Shown one piece after another: positions 47,300 to 54,930 of a DNA stretch of 64,000 bases; within the stretch, counting starts at the first letter, position 1, and every line of letters starts with the position of its first letter. The position numbers and the translations under genes were made by a program. The DNA is from Sinorhizobium glycinis (GTDB lineage Bacteria > Pseudomonadota > Alphaproteobacteria > Rhizobiales > Rhizobiaceae), in NCBI RefSeq assembly GCF_001651865.1, contig NZ_LPUX01000053.1, positions 434,001 through 498,000 on the forward strand, in the 5' to 3' direction. A model generated the notes under the pieces. That model did not search any database. It had not been told where the DNA came from and saw only the letters and a list, made by a program, of their open reading frames with translations.

Positions 47300-47337
47300 C
47301 ACGGCACCTGATGGCGGTAAAACCATAGGAGCCGAGA

Positions 47338-47841
47338 ATGCTGCAGACTGCCACCCCCAACCTCCACCACCTTGCGTCCGTCAGAGCGCCGATGGTGACG
47401 ATCCGCTGTGCCAAGCCGCGCGATCTTCCCGAACTGCGCGAGATGGTCGTCGAGCTTGCCGCCCACCACGGCGATGCCGCCCCGCTCACGTCGGAACAGC
47501 TCGAACGCGACCTCTTCGGCCGCGCCCCGTGGATCACAGCGCTCGTCGCGGAGGCCGGCGGCCAGCTGATCGGCTACGCGATCCTGGTTCCCCAGTACCG
47601 GGCGGCCGAAGGCGCGCGCGGCATGGAACTGCATCATCTCTTCGTGCGCCCCGCCCATCGCGGCACGGGCATTGGCCGCCACCTCGTCGCCAAGGCGCGC
47701 GAACAGGCAAGGATGGCCGGCTGCGAATACCTGGCGGTCAGCGCCGCCACCGGCAATTTCCAGGCGCATCGTTTCTATGAGTCGGAGCGTTTCGTGCCGC
47801 GGCCGGTGACCGGAATGCGCTATATGCAGAAGCTCGGCTGA
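47338..47841 (+). CDS. GNAT-family N-acetyltransferase
   Basis: 167 residues with the GNAT fold. The acetyl-CoA loop is HRGTGIGRHLVAKAREQA (about 112-130) after the ELHHLFVRPA strand, and GNFQAHRFYESERF forms the last helix. AGGAG lies seven bases before ATG 47338. A later start at MVTIRC (47392) would match the domain boundary too. Substrate unknown. Confidence 0.88.
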   Translation: MLQTATPNLHHLASVRAPMVTIRCAKPRDLPELREMVVELAAHHGDAAPLTSEQLERDLFGRAPWITALVAEAGGQLIGYAILVPQYRAAEGARGMELHHLFVRPAHRGTGIGRHLVAKAREQARMAGCEYLAVSAATGNFQAHRFYESERFVPRPVTGMRYMQKLG

Positions 47842-47858
47842 GCGGACGCGGCGATCGT

Positions 47859-48773
47859 TTATGACGGAGGCAGCGCCTTCAAATAGGCGGCAATCGCCTC
47901 GCGCTCGGATGCGGGCAGCTTTGCCATGTTCTTCTGCACCTCGACCATCGAACCGCCGACGGAATCGAAGTCGGGTGTGAAACCCGTCTCGAGGTAGGAG
48001 ACGATATCCGACGCGCTCCAGCTGCCGATGCTCTTGGACCCCGGGGTGATGTCGGGAATCCGCCCCTCGCCTTCCGGATTGGGCGCGCCGGCCAGCCACC
48101 GGTCAGCTTCGAACCCGCCGAGTGCGTTGCGCGGCGTGTGGCACTCGCCGCAATGGCCGGGGCCTTCGACGAGATACTGCCCGCGCGCGAGCTTCGCGTC
48201 CGCGGCATTGACGTCAACCCGCGGCGCATCCGTGAGGTACAGGAGCTTCCAGCCGCCCAGCGCCAGGCGGATATTGTAGGGGAACGGCAGATCATGCGGC
48301 GGCGCCACATTGGCGCTCTTCGGCAAGGTTCGCATATAGCCCCAGAGATCGTTGATGTCCTTGACGGTCATCCGCGCATAGGAGCCGTAGGGAAAGGACG
48401 GATAGAGGTGTTCGCCGTTCTTTCCTACCCCGCGCGTCATGGCGTTGCCGAACTCGGCGAGCGTCCAGCTGCCGGTCCCGGCGGTCTCGTCCGGCGAAAT
48501 GTTCGGAGGGTAGAATGTCCCGAAGGGGCTCTTCAGCGGCCGGCCACCGGCGAGCACCAGCCGGGCGTCGTCCTTGGCGCCGGGCGCCGCGTGGCAGCTG
48601 GTGCAGCCGCCGGCCCAGAAGACCCGCTCGCCATCGGCGAGGTCCGGCTCGCCCAGCCCCTCCCAATGCGTGGCATCCCAAGGGGCAGGCTTCGTCAGCC
48701 ACCAGAACGCGCCGGCGCCGACCACGGTCAGCAGAACCAGACCGGACAAAAGCCTTGTTGCGCGCCGCCCCAT
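47859..48773 (-). CDS. Dihaem c-type cytochrome
   Basis: 304-residue membrane-anchored protein with an N-terminal helix (about 8-27) and two c-haem domains. Haem sites are CTSCH (about 57) and CGECH (about 208). Candidate axial methionines are in the NAMTRGV and GGSMVEV contexts. It resembles the cytochrome subunits of membrane alcohol, gluconate or sorbitol dehydrogenases and small dihaem electron shuttles. Matured by the Ccm proteins. The cytochrome c' gene lies 73 bases upstream in the same orientation, so they probably form one unit. Confidence 0.9.
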   Translation of the reverse strand: MGRRATRLLSGLVLLTVVGAGAFWWLTKPAPWDATHWEGLGEPDLADGERVFWAGGCTSCHAAPGAKDDARLVLAGGRPLKSPFGTFYPPNISPDETAGTGSWTLAEFGNAMTRGVGKNGEHLYPSFPYGSYARMTVKDINDLWGYMRTLPKSANVAPPHDLPFPYNIRLALGGWKLLYLTDAPRVDVNAADAKLARGQYLVEGPGHCGECHTPRNALGGFEADRWLAGAPNPEGEGRIPDITPGSKSIGSWSASDIVSYLETGFTPDFDSVGGSMVEVQKNMAKLPASEREAIAAYLKALPPS

Positions 48774-48846
48774 CGCCTTTCCTCACTTGCAGAAAAGAAT
48801 GCGCCGGGCGAACCGGCGCATCGAAGGAAGAACCAACGGCCTGCCG

Positions 48847-49293
48847 CTACTCTTTCTTCAAACGATAGCTCTCGTGACAGCTGCCGCAGTCCTTGCCAAG
48901 GACGCCCAGTGCGGCGCCAACGCCGGCCTGATCGGAAGGGAGTTGGGCGAGGAACTTGTCGGCATCGCTGCCAAGTTTGGCAGCCTTCGCCTCGAAGTCA
49001 TCCATGTTTTGCCAGATCTTCGGGCTCGCTTCCGTCTCCATGCCGGTTTCAGAGCCGGCGGGGAAATGACTGGGGAACATCTTGACCGTTTCGCTGATCG
49101 TCGAGAGCGACGCCTTCACGATTTCCGCGTCATAGGGCTTTTCGCCCTTGGCGATACCGCTCAGCGCGCCGGTGGCTTGGCCAACCTTCTTCATCAGCTG
49201 CTGGCGGACCGCCTGAGGTTCATCGGCAGCGGTGACAGCGGTCACACCCAGGCCTGCGAGGACGGCCGCAAGCATAAAAGCTCGTATCTTCAT
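48847..49293 (-). CDS. Cytochrome c'
   Basis: 148-residue periplasmic cytochrome. A signal peptide (to about residue 22, ending VTAADE) is followed by a four-helix bundle with the haem site CGSCHESYR at the extreme C-terminus, the hallmark of cytochrome c'. Such proteins bind NO and can protect against nitrosative stress. The second of two tandem ATGs (49293) is chosen because GGAG is then six bases upstream. First gene of a pair with the dihaem cytochrome. Confidence 0.92.
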   Translation of the reverse strand: MKIRAFMLAAVLAGLGVTAVTAADEPQAVRQQLMKKVGQATGALSGIAKGEKPYDAEIVKASLSTISETVKMFPSHFPAGSETGMETEASPKIWQNMDDFEAKAAKLGSDADKFLAQLPSDQAGVGAALGVLGKDCGSCHESYRLKKE

Positions 49294-49443
49294 CATGGTC
49301 TCCGGTCATTCGAACCCGCTCGCGCGGCTTCCTGTTGAAGGCGCCGGCATGATGGCATTTTGGCTTTTCGACGGAAGTAACATTTTCTTGATGTGCTTGT
49401 CATTTCAGCAGAATTCGCTCTCCACAACGCGAAAAATGCGATC

Positions 49444-50082
49444 TCAGTGCGCACCGCTCCAGCCCTGCCACACGGTCAAGACCGCGATCACGACGAGCAG
49501 AAGACCGGCTGCCTTGCCGATCGCCGCCGTGGCACCGGGGCTGCCGACAATAAGGTCGCGGCCGCGGCCGGCTGCAAGCGCCAGACCGCCATAGACGGCA
49601 AGCTGCGTCACGGCGATCATCAGCGCCATCACCGCGGCCTGCGACCAGACGGGACCGAACTGCGGCTTCAGGAACTGCGGATAGACGGCGAGCATGAAGA
49701 GATAGGCCTTCGGGTTCATCAGGCTCGTCAAGGCTCCCTGCCGGAAGCTTGCCCGGCGTGAGAGCCTCGCCCCCTCCTCGACACCCCCGATGGTAATGGA
49801 GCTGCGCAGCAGCGAGAAGCCGATCCAGGCGATGTAGGCGGCCCCGGCGACGAGGAGCACGTTGAAGAGCTCCGGCACCAGATGCAGCACGACGCTGACG
49901 CCGAGCGCGGCATAGAGCGTGTGCAGCACGCCGCCCGCCATGATGCCGGCCGTCGCGGCGAGCCCGGTGCTGCGTCCCCCCGTTACCGCATTGGCCAGCA
50001 CGCAGACCATGTCCATGCCCGGGACAACGATGATGCCGAAAAGGAGCGTGAAGAAGAGCCAGAGGTTTTCTGCGTAGGTCAT
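49444..50082 (-). CDS. LysE/RhtB-family amino-acid exporter
   Basis: 212-residue inner-membrane protein with six helices. The family signature VVPGMDMVCVLANAVTGGRSTG near the N-terminus (in the usual PGP position the motif is PGM) and LTSLMNPKAYLFMLAVYPQF in the middle are present. It should export amino acids or their derivatives. Divergent from the WYL regulator with a 115-base gap that contains a symmetric operator, so it is a candidate target. Confidence 0.88.
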   Translation of the reverse strand: MTYAENLWLFFTLLFGIIVVPGMDMVCVLANAVTGGRSTGLAATAGIMAGGVLHTLYAALGVSVVLHLVPELFNVLLVAGAAYIAWIGFSLLRSSITIGGVEEGARLSRRASFRQGALTSLMNPKAYLFMLAVYPQFLKPQFGPVWSQAAVMALMIAVTQLAVYGGLALAAGRGRDLIVGSPGATAAIGKAAGLLLVVIAVLTVWQGWSGAH

Positions 50083-50168
50083 GTCAGTTGCTCATCGAGT
50101 TTTGCATGAGTTGCGGGGCCGGATCGCCAATTTTTCAATCCGTTGGCACATGCTATAGCTCTCTCCAA

Positions 50169-50186
50169 CTGACAGGGTTCTGTCAG
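50169..50186 (+). promoter_or_regulatory. Perfect 18-base inverted repeat at the WYL regulator start
   Basis: CTGACAGGGTTCTGTCAG: seven-base arms CTGACAG/CTGTCAG with a four-base centre. It runs into the AGGAGG ribosome site (50185-50190) of the WYL regulator, an ideal place for autorepression, and sits in the gap shared with the LysE-family gene. Confidence 0.6.
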
Positions 50187-50197
50187 GAGGCTTCGAG

Positions 50198-50929
50198 TTG
50201 GTGGGGGTTTTTGCCATGCGCAAGGCGGCTCGGCTTTTCGAGATCATCCAGATATTGCGGCTCGCCCGGCGGCCGGTCACCGCCGCCGAGATTGCCGAGA
50301 AGCTCGAGGTGACGACGCGCTCGATCTATCGCGATATCGTCGCCCTGCAGGCGATGCGCGTGCCGATCGAAGGCGAGCGTGGCCTTGGCTATATCCTGAG
50401 ACCCGGCTTCGACCTGCCGCCGCTGATGTTTTCGATCGAGGAAACGGAAGCGATCGTGTTGGCGCTGGCGCTGCTGGCACGCACCGGCGACGAGGAGCTG
50501 AAGTCCGCGGCCCAGCGGGTCAGCCGTAAGATCACCGGCGCCGTCCCGGAGCCGCTGCGCCAGGTTTTCCAGTCGCAGGCGCTGCACGCCTGGGGCACGG
50601 TCGCCGCCCCGCCGCCCGCGGTCGACCTCGCGATGATCCGCCGCGCAATCCGCGATGAGCAAAAGCTCGCGCTCGACTATCGCGACGAGTTCGGGCGGGC
50701 AACGGAACGCACCGTGCGGCCGCTGGCACTGATCTACTATTCGGAACATGCGATGATGGTGGCCTGGTGCGAATTGCGCCAGGATATCCGCAACTTCCGC
50801 GCCGACCGTGTGGAGCACTGCGAGCCGGTCGGGGCTTACTTCCGCGGAGAGGGCGAGACGCTGAGACAGGTGTGGATGGCAGGGTGGAGGGCAAATGCCG
50901 GGCGGGCGCTCGAGGCGAGGGACGCGTAA
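50198..50929 (+). CDS. YafY-type HTH/WYL-domain transcriptional regulator
   Basis: 243 residues: an N-terminal DeoR-like winged helix (about 8-60; VTAAEIAEKLEVTTRSIYRDI) and a WYL ligand domain (about 145-220, with LIYYSEHAMMVAWCELRQD in the WYL-motif position). The TTG at 50198 has a full AGGAGG seven bases upstream; GTG 50201 and ATG 50216 are possible. A perfect palindrome overlaps this site. Regulators of this class often control a nearby VOC or exporter gene. Confidence 0.88.
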   Translation: MVGVFAMRKAARLFEIIQILRLARRPVTAAEIAEKLEVTTRSIYRDIVALQAMRVPIEGERGLGYILRPGFDLPPLMFSIEETEAIVLALALLARTGDEELKSAAQRVSRKITGAVPEPLRQVFQSQALHAWGTVAAPPPAVDLAMIRRAIRDEQKLALDYRDEFGRATERTVRPLALIYYSEHAMMVAWCELRQDIRNFRADRVEHCEPVGAYFRGEGETLRQVWMAGWRANAGRALEARDA

Positions 50930-50936
50930 CGGCTTG

Positions 50937-51047
50937 CCCCTCATCCGCCTGCCGGCACCTTCTCCCCGCACGCGGGGCGAAGGGACTCGCGGCATCCACT
51001 CAGTCCCCTCTCCCCGTCAAAACGGGGAGAGGGTTAGGGTGAGGGGC
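50937..51047. repeat. CTCTCCCC-type palindromic repeat, copy 1
   Basis: About 110 bases bounded by CCCCTCA and TGAGGGGC. It contains two hairpins, TTCTCCCCGC...GCGGGGCGAA and CCTCTCCCCG...CGGGGAGAGG. Related elements occur at 52400 and 57007. Located after the WYL regulator stop, ahead of the sodB terminator. Confidence 0.8.
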
Positions 51048-51098
51048 AATTCACCGACGTGCACGACAACCACCAACTGCTCCAATCAAACCCGAAAC

Positions 51099-51126
51099 AA
51101 AAAAGACCCGACGCAAGCGCCGGGCC
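51099..51126 (-). terminator. Terminator of sodB
   Basis: On the minus strand GGCCCGGCGC and GCGTCGGGTC form a stem with two wobble pairs, followed by TTTTTT. It lies 25 bases past the sodB stop. Confidence 0.8.
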
Positions 51127-51150
51127 GATTCCTGACCAGAAACCAAACGG

Positions 51151-51753
51151 TTACTTCGTCGCAGCCTCGTACATTTCGAGGACGTAATCCCAGTTGATGA
51201 GATTATCGACGAAAGCCTCGAGGTATTTCGGGCGGGCGTTGCGGTAGTCGATGTAGTAGGAATGCTCCCAGACGTCGACGCCGAGGATCGGCGAGGCGCC
51301 GTGCACGAGCGGATTTTCGCCGTTCGGGGTCTTGGAGATTTCGAGCTTGCCGTTCTTGACCGAGAGCCAGGCCCAACCGGAGCCGAACTGGGCGGTACCG
51401 GCCGCGATGAAGTCGGCGCGGAACTTGTCGTAGCCGCCGAGATCGGACTTGACGGCGGCGTCGAGCTTGCCCGGCAGGCTGGTGCCGCCGCCGCCCTTCT
51501 TCATCCACTTCCAGAAGTGGATGTGGTTGTAGTGCTGGCCGGCATTGTTGAACAGCGGCTGGTTGGTGCCGTAGGACTTTTTGACGATTTCTTCCACGGA
51601 CAGATTGGAAAGACCGGCTTCCTCGGCGAGCTTGTTGCCGTTCGTCACATAGGCGAGGTGATGCTTGTCGTGATGGTATTCGAGCGTCTCGCGCGACATA
51701 TAGGGCGCGAGCGCATCGTAGTCATAGGGAAGGTTCGGCAATTCGAAAGCCAT
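51151..51753 (-). CDS. sodB: Superoxide dismutase (Fe/Mn family)
   Basis: 200-residue cytosolic superoxide dismutase. Metal ligands by homology are His27, His77, Asp160 and His164 (DVWEHSYYIDY). The AQFGSGWAWL segment is of the iron-type pattern, but rhizobial enzymes of this group have been described as working with Fe or Mn. AGGAG lies eight bases before ATG 51753. Close to ilvE in the same orientation but separated by the VOC gene on the other strand; the same neighbourhood occurs in S. meliloti as I recall it. Confidence 0.96.
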   Translation of the reverse strand: MAFELPNLPYDYDALAPYMSRETLEYHHDKHHLAYVTNGNKLAEEAGLSNLSVEEIVKKSYGTNQPLFNNAGQHYNHIHFWKWMKKGGGGTSLPGKLDAAVKSDLGGYDKFRADFIAAGTAQFGSGWAWLSVKNGKLEISKTPNGENPLVHGASPILGVDVWEHSYYIDYRNARPKYLEAFVDNLINWDYVLEMYEAATK

Positions 51754-51919
51754 TGTGGCATCTCCTCTTGGCATTGGATTTCGTGACGGAAATCTGTGAG
51801 CGGGAACATAGGCACCGGCTCTGCGGGAGGCAACCGATGCGGTGCCAAAATTTCCCTAAGCCGCGCAAAATACTTTCATTCGGCGATCGCCATGCGCGCT
51901 TGAAGCGAAATGTCGACGC

Positions 51920-51932
51920 ACAGGATTCCTGT
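51920..51932 (+). promoter_or_regulatory. Short palindrome upstream of the VOC gene
   Basis: ACAGGATTCCTGT: six-base arms around a single central base, 52 bases before the VOC gene start. It is similar in core to the palindrome at the WYL regulator, so it could be a second site of that regulator. Tentative. Confidence 0.3.
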
Positions 51933-51984
51933 CCTACCTTACGGAGTTAAGCCACTCACTTCGTCCTCGACACAGGAGGAAAGA

Positions 51985-52395
51985 ATGGAATTCCATCAGG
52001 GACGGTTGATCGACCACGTGCATCTGCGTGTCGAAAATCTCGCCGTCAGCAAGCGCTTCTATCAGGCAGTGCTTGGCGCCCTTGGCCATCGGCCCACCTA
52101 CGAGACCGACGCTTTCTTTGCATTCGACGAGTTCTTCGTCGATCAGGCGGATGACTATCTGAGTCGCGTTCACCTCGCCTTCCAGGCCTCGGGCCCCGAC
52201 GCAGTGCAGCGCTTTTACGATGTGGGCCTCGCAAACGGCGGCACCGACAACGGCGCACCCGGCGAGCGCCCCTATCACCCCGGCTACTATGCCGCTTTTC
52301 TCCTCGACCCCGACGGAAACAATGTCGAGGCGGTCTATCACGGACCGACCACACGCTCCTCCGCCGATGTCCTCGTCCGTCCGGTCGAAAGCTGA
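51985..52395 (+). CDS. VOC-superfamily (glyoxalase-like) protein
   Basis: 136-residue single VOC module. Candidate metal or active-site residues are His in IDHVHLRV, His in SRVHLAFQA and Glu in NNVEAVYHG. This subfamily (YP-HPGYYAAFLLDPDGNNVEAV) is common in proteobacteria; many members are of unknown activity. AGGAGG lies seven bases before ATG 51985. Followed immediately by a palindromic repeat. Confidence 0.88.
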   Translation: MEFHQGRLIDHVHLRVENLAVSKRFYQAVLGALGHRPTYETDAFFAFDEFFVDQADDYLSRVHLAFQASGPDAVQRFYDVGLANGGTDNGAPGERPYHPGYYAAFLLDPDGNNVEAVYHGPTTRSSADVLVRPVES

Positions 52396-52399
52396 AATT

Positions 52400-52516
52400 T
52401 GCCCCTCACCCTAACCCTCTCCCCGTAGGCACGGGGAGAGGGGACTGGGAGCACGCGGCGGGTCCCTTCTCCCCGTTAAAAAAACGGGGAGAAGGTCGCG
52501 GCAGCGGGATGAGGGG
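52400..52516. repeat. CTCTCCCC-type palindromic repeat, copy 2
   Basis: Begins CCCCTCACCCTAACCCTCTCCCCG, in pieces, and ends GGGATGAGGGGC. Two hairpins: CTCTCCCCG/CGGGGAGAG and TTCTCCCCGTT/AACGGGGAGAA. Lies between the convergent VOC gene and ilvE, so it may terminate both. Orientation is opposite to the copy at 50937. Confidence 0.8.
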
Positions 52517-52538
52517 CGAAAGGGTACACCCCCGCGTC

Positions 52539-53420
52539 TCACACGTCCCCGCTCGAATGCGCCCAATCCATGTAGAGATCGCGCGCCTTGGCGGTGATCG
52601 GGCCGGCTTGCAGGTCGCGATCGTCGAGGCGGGTCACCGGCAGAACCTTCGAATAGTTGCCGGTGGTGAAGATCTCGTCGGCCGCTTCGAAATCGGCCAT
52701 CGTCAGGGTCGTTTCGACCACCTCGAAACCCGACTCGCGCAAGAGGCCGATGACGCGCGAGCGGGTGATGCCGGCGAGGAAGGTGCGGTTGGCGGCCGGC
52801 GTGAAGACGACGCCGTCCCTGACCATGAAGACATTGGAAGATCCGGTCTCGGCGATGTTGCCGAGCATGTCGCGCACCAGCGCGTTGTCGAAGCCGCGCG
52901 AGCGCGCTTCCTGAAGGATGCGGGCATTGTTGGGATAGAGGCAGCCGGCCTTGGCGTCGGTCGGCATGCATTCGAGCGTCGGACGGCGGAAGGGCGAAAG
53001 CGTCAGTGCCGAGCCGGCATGGGCGTTGCCCATCGGCGCCTCGAACAGGCAGAGGGCGAAGCGGGTCGACTCCGGGTCGACCGCCACGACGCTCCACGAA
53101 CCGTGCTCGCCCCAATACATCGGCTTCACATAGATCGCCGTCTTGCCGTCGAATTTCTTGACGCCCTCGAAGGTCAGAGCCTCGATCTCCTCGGCCGCCA
53201 TGGTGGGCTTCAGGCCGAGCGCCTCCGCCGAACGATTGACGCGCTGGCAATGCAGGTCGAGGTCCGGCGCGATGCCGTCGAACCAGCGGGCGCCGTCGAA
53301 CACCGTCGAGCCGAGCCACATCGCATGCGACGTCGGGCCGATCAGCGGCGGATTGCCGGAAAGCCATTCACCGTCGACATAGGTCCAGGTGGTGGATCGT
53401 GGGGATGTATCGACGGCCAT
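52539..53420 (-). CDS. ilvE: Branched-chain amino-acid aminotransferase
   Basis: 293-residue fold-type IV PLP enzyme, catalysing the last step of Leu, Ile and Val synthesis and its reverse. PLP Lys157 lies in DAKAGCLYPN, and Glu191 in NIAETGSSNVF contacts the cofactor. FTTGNYSKVLPVTRLDDRDL carries the phosphate-binding and substrate loop. Length matches the class. The catalytic-lysine context KAGCLYPN differs from the KxSGNY pattern of enterobacterial IlvE, typical of the shorter alphaproteobacterial branch. Confidence 0.92.
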   Translation of the reverse strand: MAVDTSPRSTTWTYVDGEWLSGNPPLIGPTSHAMWLGSTVFDGARWFDGIAPDLDLHCQRVNRSAEALGLKPTMAAEEIEALTFEGVKKFDGKTAIYVKPMYWGEHGSWSVVAVDPESTRFALCLFEAPMGNAHAGSALTLSPFRRPTLECMPTDAKAGCLYPNNARILQEARSRGFDNALVRDMLGNIAETGSSNVFMVRDGVVFTPAANRTFLAGITRSRVIGLLRESGFEVVETTLTMADFEAADEIFTTGNYSKVLPVTRLDDRDLQAGPITAKARDLYMDWAHSSGDV

Positions 53421-53529
53421 TGGCGCCTCCTCTCGTCTCGTCCTCGCGTTCTTTCCGGTTTAGCCGGAAAAAGCAGCATCGGGGTGAATGGGTACATCAA
53501 AAAATGTCATGGCGTCCATTCTGGAGCCG

Positions 53530-53625
53530 GCCTAATGCGCGTGGCATTCATGCGACGCGCATTAGGCCTTTGTTTGTGCATGTCGTTGTCCCAAAAACCG
53601 CTGCACACTTTTGGGCGACATGCAC
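53530..53625 (-). repeat. Long palindromic repeat, copy 2
   Basis: The inverse-orientation partner of the element at 14165. The hairpin TGCATGTCG...CGACATGCA spans 53578-53624 with internal CCCAAAA/TTTTGGG arms, and the TTCATGCGACGC flank is also shared. It lies about 50 bases upstream of the alcohol dehydrogenase start. Confidence 0.72.
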
Positions 53626-53673
53626 CGGACCCCGTGCCAGAATGGGTGAGAGAGCAATGGAGACTGGTCGCCG

Positions 53674-54714
53674 ATGAAAGCGATGTATTACGATGCCTTC
53701 GAGAAAACGCCGGAAATCCGGACGTTGCCCGATCCGAGCCCAAGCGAAAACGGCGTCGTCATCAAGGTCGAGGCGACGGGGCTCTGCCGCAGCGACTGGC
53801 ACGGCTGGATGGGGCACGACCCGGACATCCGCCTGCCGCACGTGCCCGGGCACGAACTGGCGGGAACGATCGCCGCCGCCGGGCGCGGCGTCGTCCGCTA
53901 CAAGGTCGGCGACCGGGTGACCGTGCCCTTCGTTTCCGGCTGCGGTCGCTGCGGCGAATGCCGCTCCGGCAACCAACAGGTCTGCGAGGCGCAGTTCCAG
54001 CCGGGCTTCACCCATTGGGGCTCCTTCGCCGAATATGTGGCTCTCGACTTTGCCGACCAGAACCTCGTGCATCTGCCGGAGAGCATGGATTTTGCGACGG
54101 CTGCCAGCCTAGGCTGCCGCTTTGCCACCTCCTTCCGGGCGATCGCCGACCAGGCCCGGGTAGAGGGCGGCGAATGGGTGGCGGTGCATGGCTGCGGCGG
54201 CGTGGGTCTTTCGGCGATCATGATCGCCGCGGCACTTGGCGCCAATCCGATCGCCATCGACATTTCCGAGGAAAAGCTCGCCTTTGCGCGGACGCTCGGC
54301 GCTGTCGCCGCGATCAATACGCGCCAAACGGACGACGTCGCCGGCGCCGTCCGGGAGATCACAGGAGGCGGCGCGCATGTCTCGATCGACGCGCTCGGCT
54401 CGCCCGCCACCTGCTTCAACTCGATCAGGAACCTTCGCCGCCGCGGCCGCCACGTCCAGGTCGGGCTCATGCTTGCGGAGCACGCGACGCCTGAAATCCC
54501 GATGGCCCAGGTGATCGGCCACGAGCTGGAAATCTACGGCAGCCACGGCATGCAGGCCTGGCGCTATGACGCGATGCTGGCGATGATCGTGGCCGGCAAG
54601 CTCGACCCGAAGCGGCTGATCGGCCGCGAGATCTCGCTCGATGAAGCGGTGCCGGCGCTGACGGCGATGGACAGCGCGACCGATCTCGGCATCAGCGTGA
54701 TCACGCGGTTTTGA
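53674..54714 (+). CDS. Zinc-dependent medium-chain alcohol dehydrogenase
   Basis: 346-residue MDR-family NAD(P)-dependent oxidoreductase. Catalytic zinc ligands are Cys in [10 protein letters not shown] and His in [13 protein letters not shown]. The structural zinc lobe is [15 protein letters not shown]. The nucleotide-binding motif is [14 protein letters not shown]. Substrate is not evident; family members act on alcohols, polyols or threonine-like substrates. Monocistronic and flanked by repeats on both sides. Confidence 0.9.
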   Translation: MKAMYYDAFEKTPEIRTLPDPSPSENGVVIKVEATGLCRSDWHGWMGHDPDIRLPHVPGHELAGTIAAAGRGVVRYKVGDRVTVPFVSGCGRCGECRSGNQQVCEAQFQPGFTHWGSFAEYVALDFADQNLVHLPESMDFATAASLGCRFATSFRAIADQARVEGGEWVAVHGCGGVGLSAIMIAAALGANPIAIDISEEKLAFARTLGAVAAINTRQTDDVAGAVREITGGGAHVSIDALGSPATCFNSIRNLRRRGRHVQVGLMLAEHATPEIPMAQVIGHELEIYGSHGMQAWRYDAMLAMIVAGKLDPKRLIGREISLDEAVPALTAMDSATDLGISVITRF

Positions 54715-54732
54715 CGACCGAGCGGCGCAGAA

Positions 54733-54897
54733 GACCCCTCCCCAACCCCTCCCCACAGGTGGGAGGGGCTTAACCTGCCGCGCCCTTGCGGCCCTCTTGG
54801 TCGTAGCGGCAGGCGCAAGGCTTGGGCAAATGGCTGTCGGGCGCGGCGGGCACTGGAAGTCCCTCCGCCTTGTGGGGAGGGGTTGGGGAGGGGTTCT
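54733..54897. repeat. Large inverted repeat after the alcohol dehydrogenase gene
   Basis: About 165 bases with ends CCCCTCCCCAACCCCTCCCCAC and GTGGGGAGGGGTTGGGGAGGGG (in pieces), a near-perfect long inverted repeat around a variable centre. It sits between convergent genes and probably terminates both. Different in sequence from the CTCTCCCC elements. Confidence 0.8.
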
Positions 54898-54930
54898 AGC
54901 TTCCGTGCAGCTGACGCGGCGCAGGCGTCA

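Noticed and set aside
44558-47326. 922-codon minus-strand frame across gcd and the MerR gene
   Set aside because: It covers two well-supported plus-strand genes plus a terminator; composition is Arg/Asp-rich as in other shadows.
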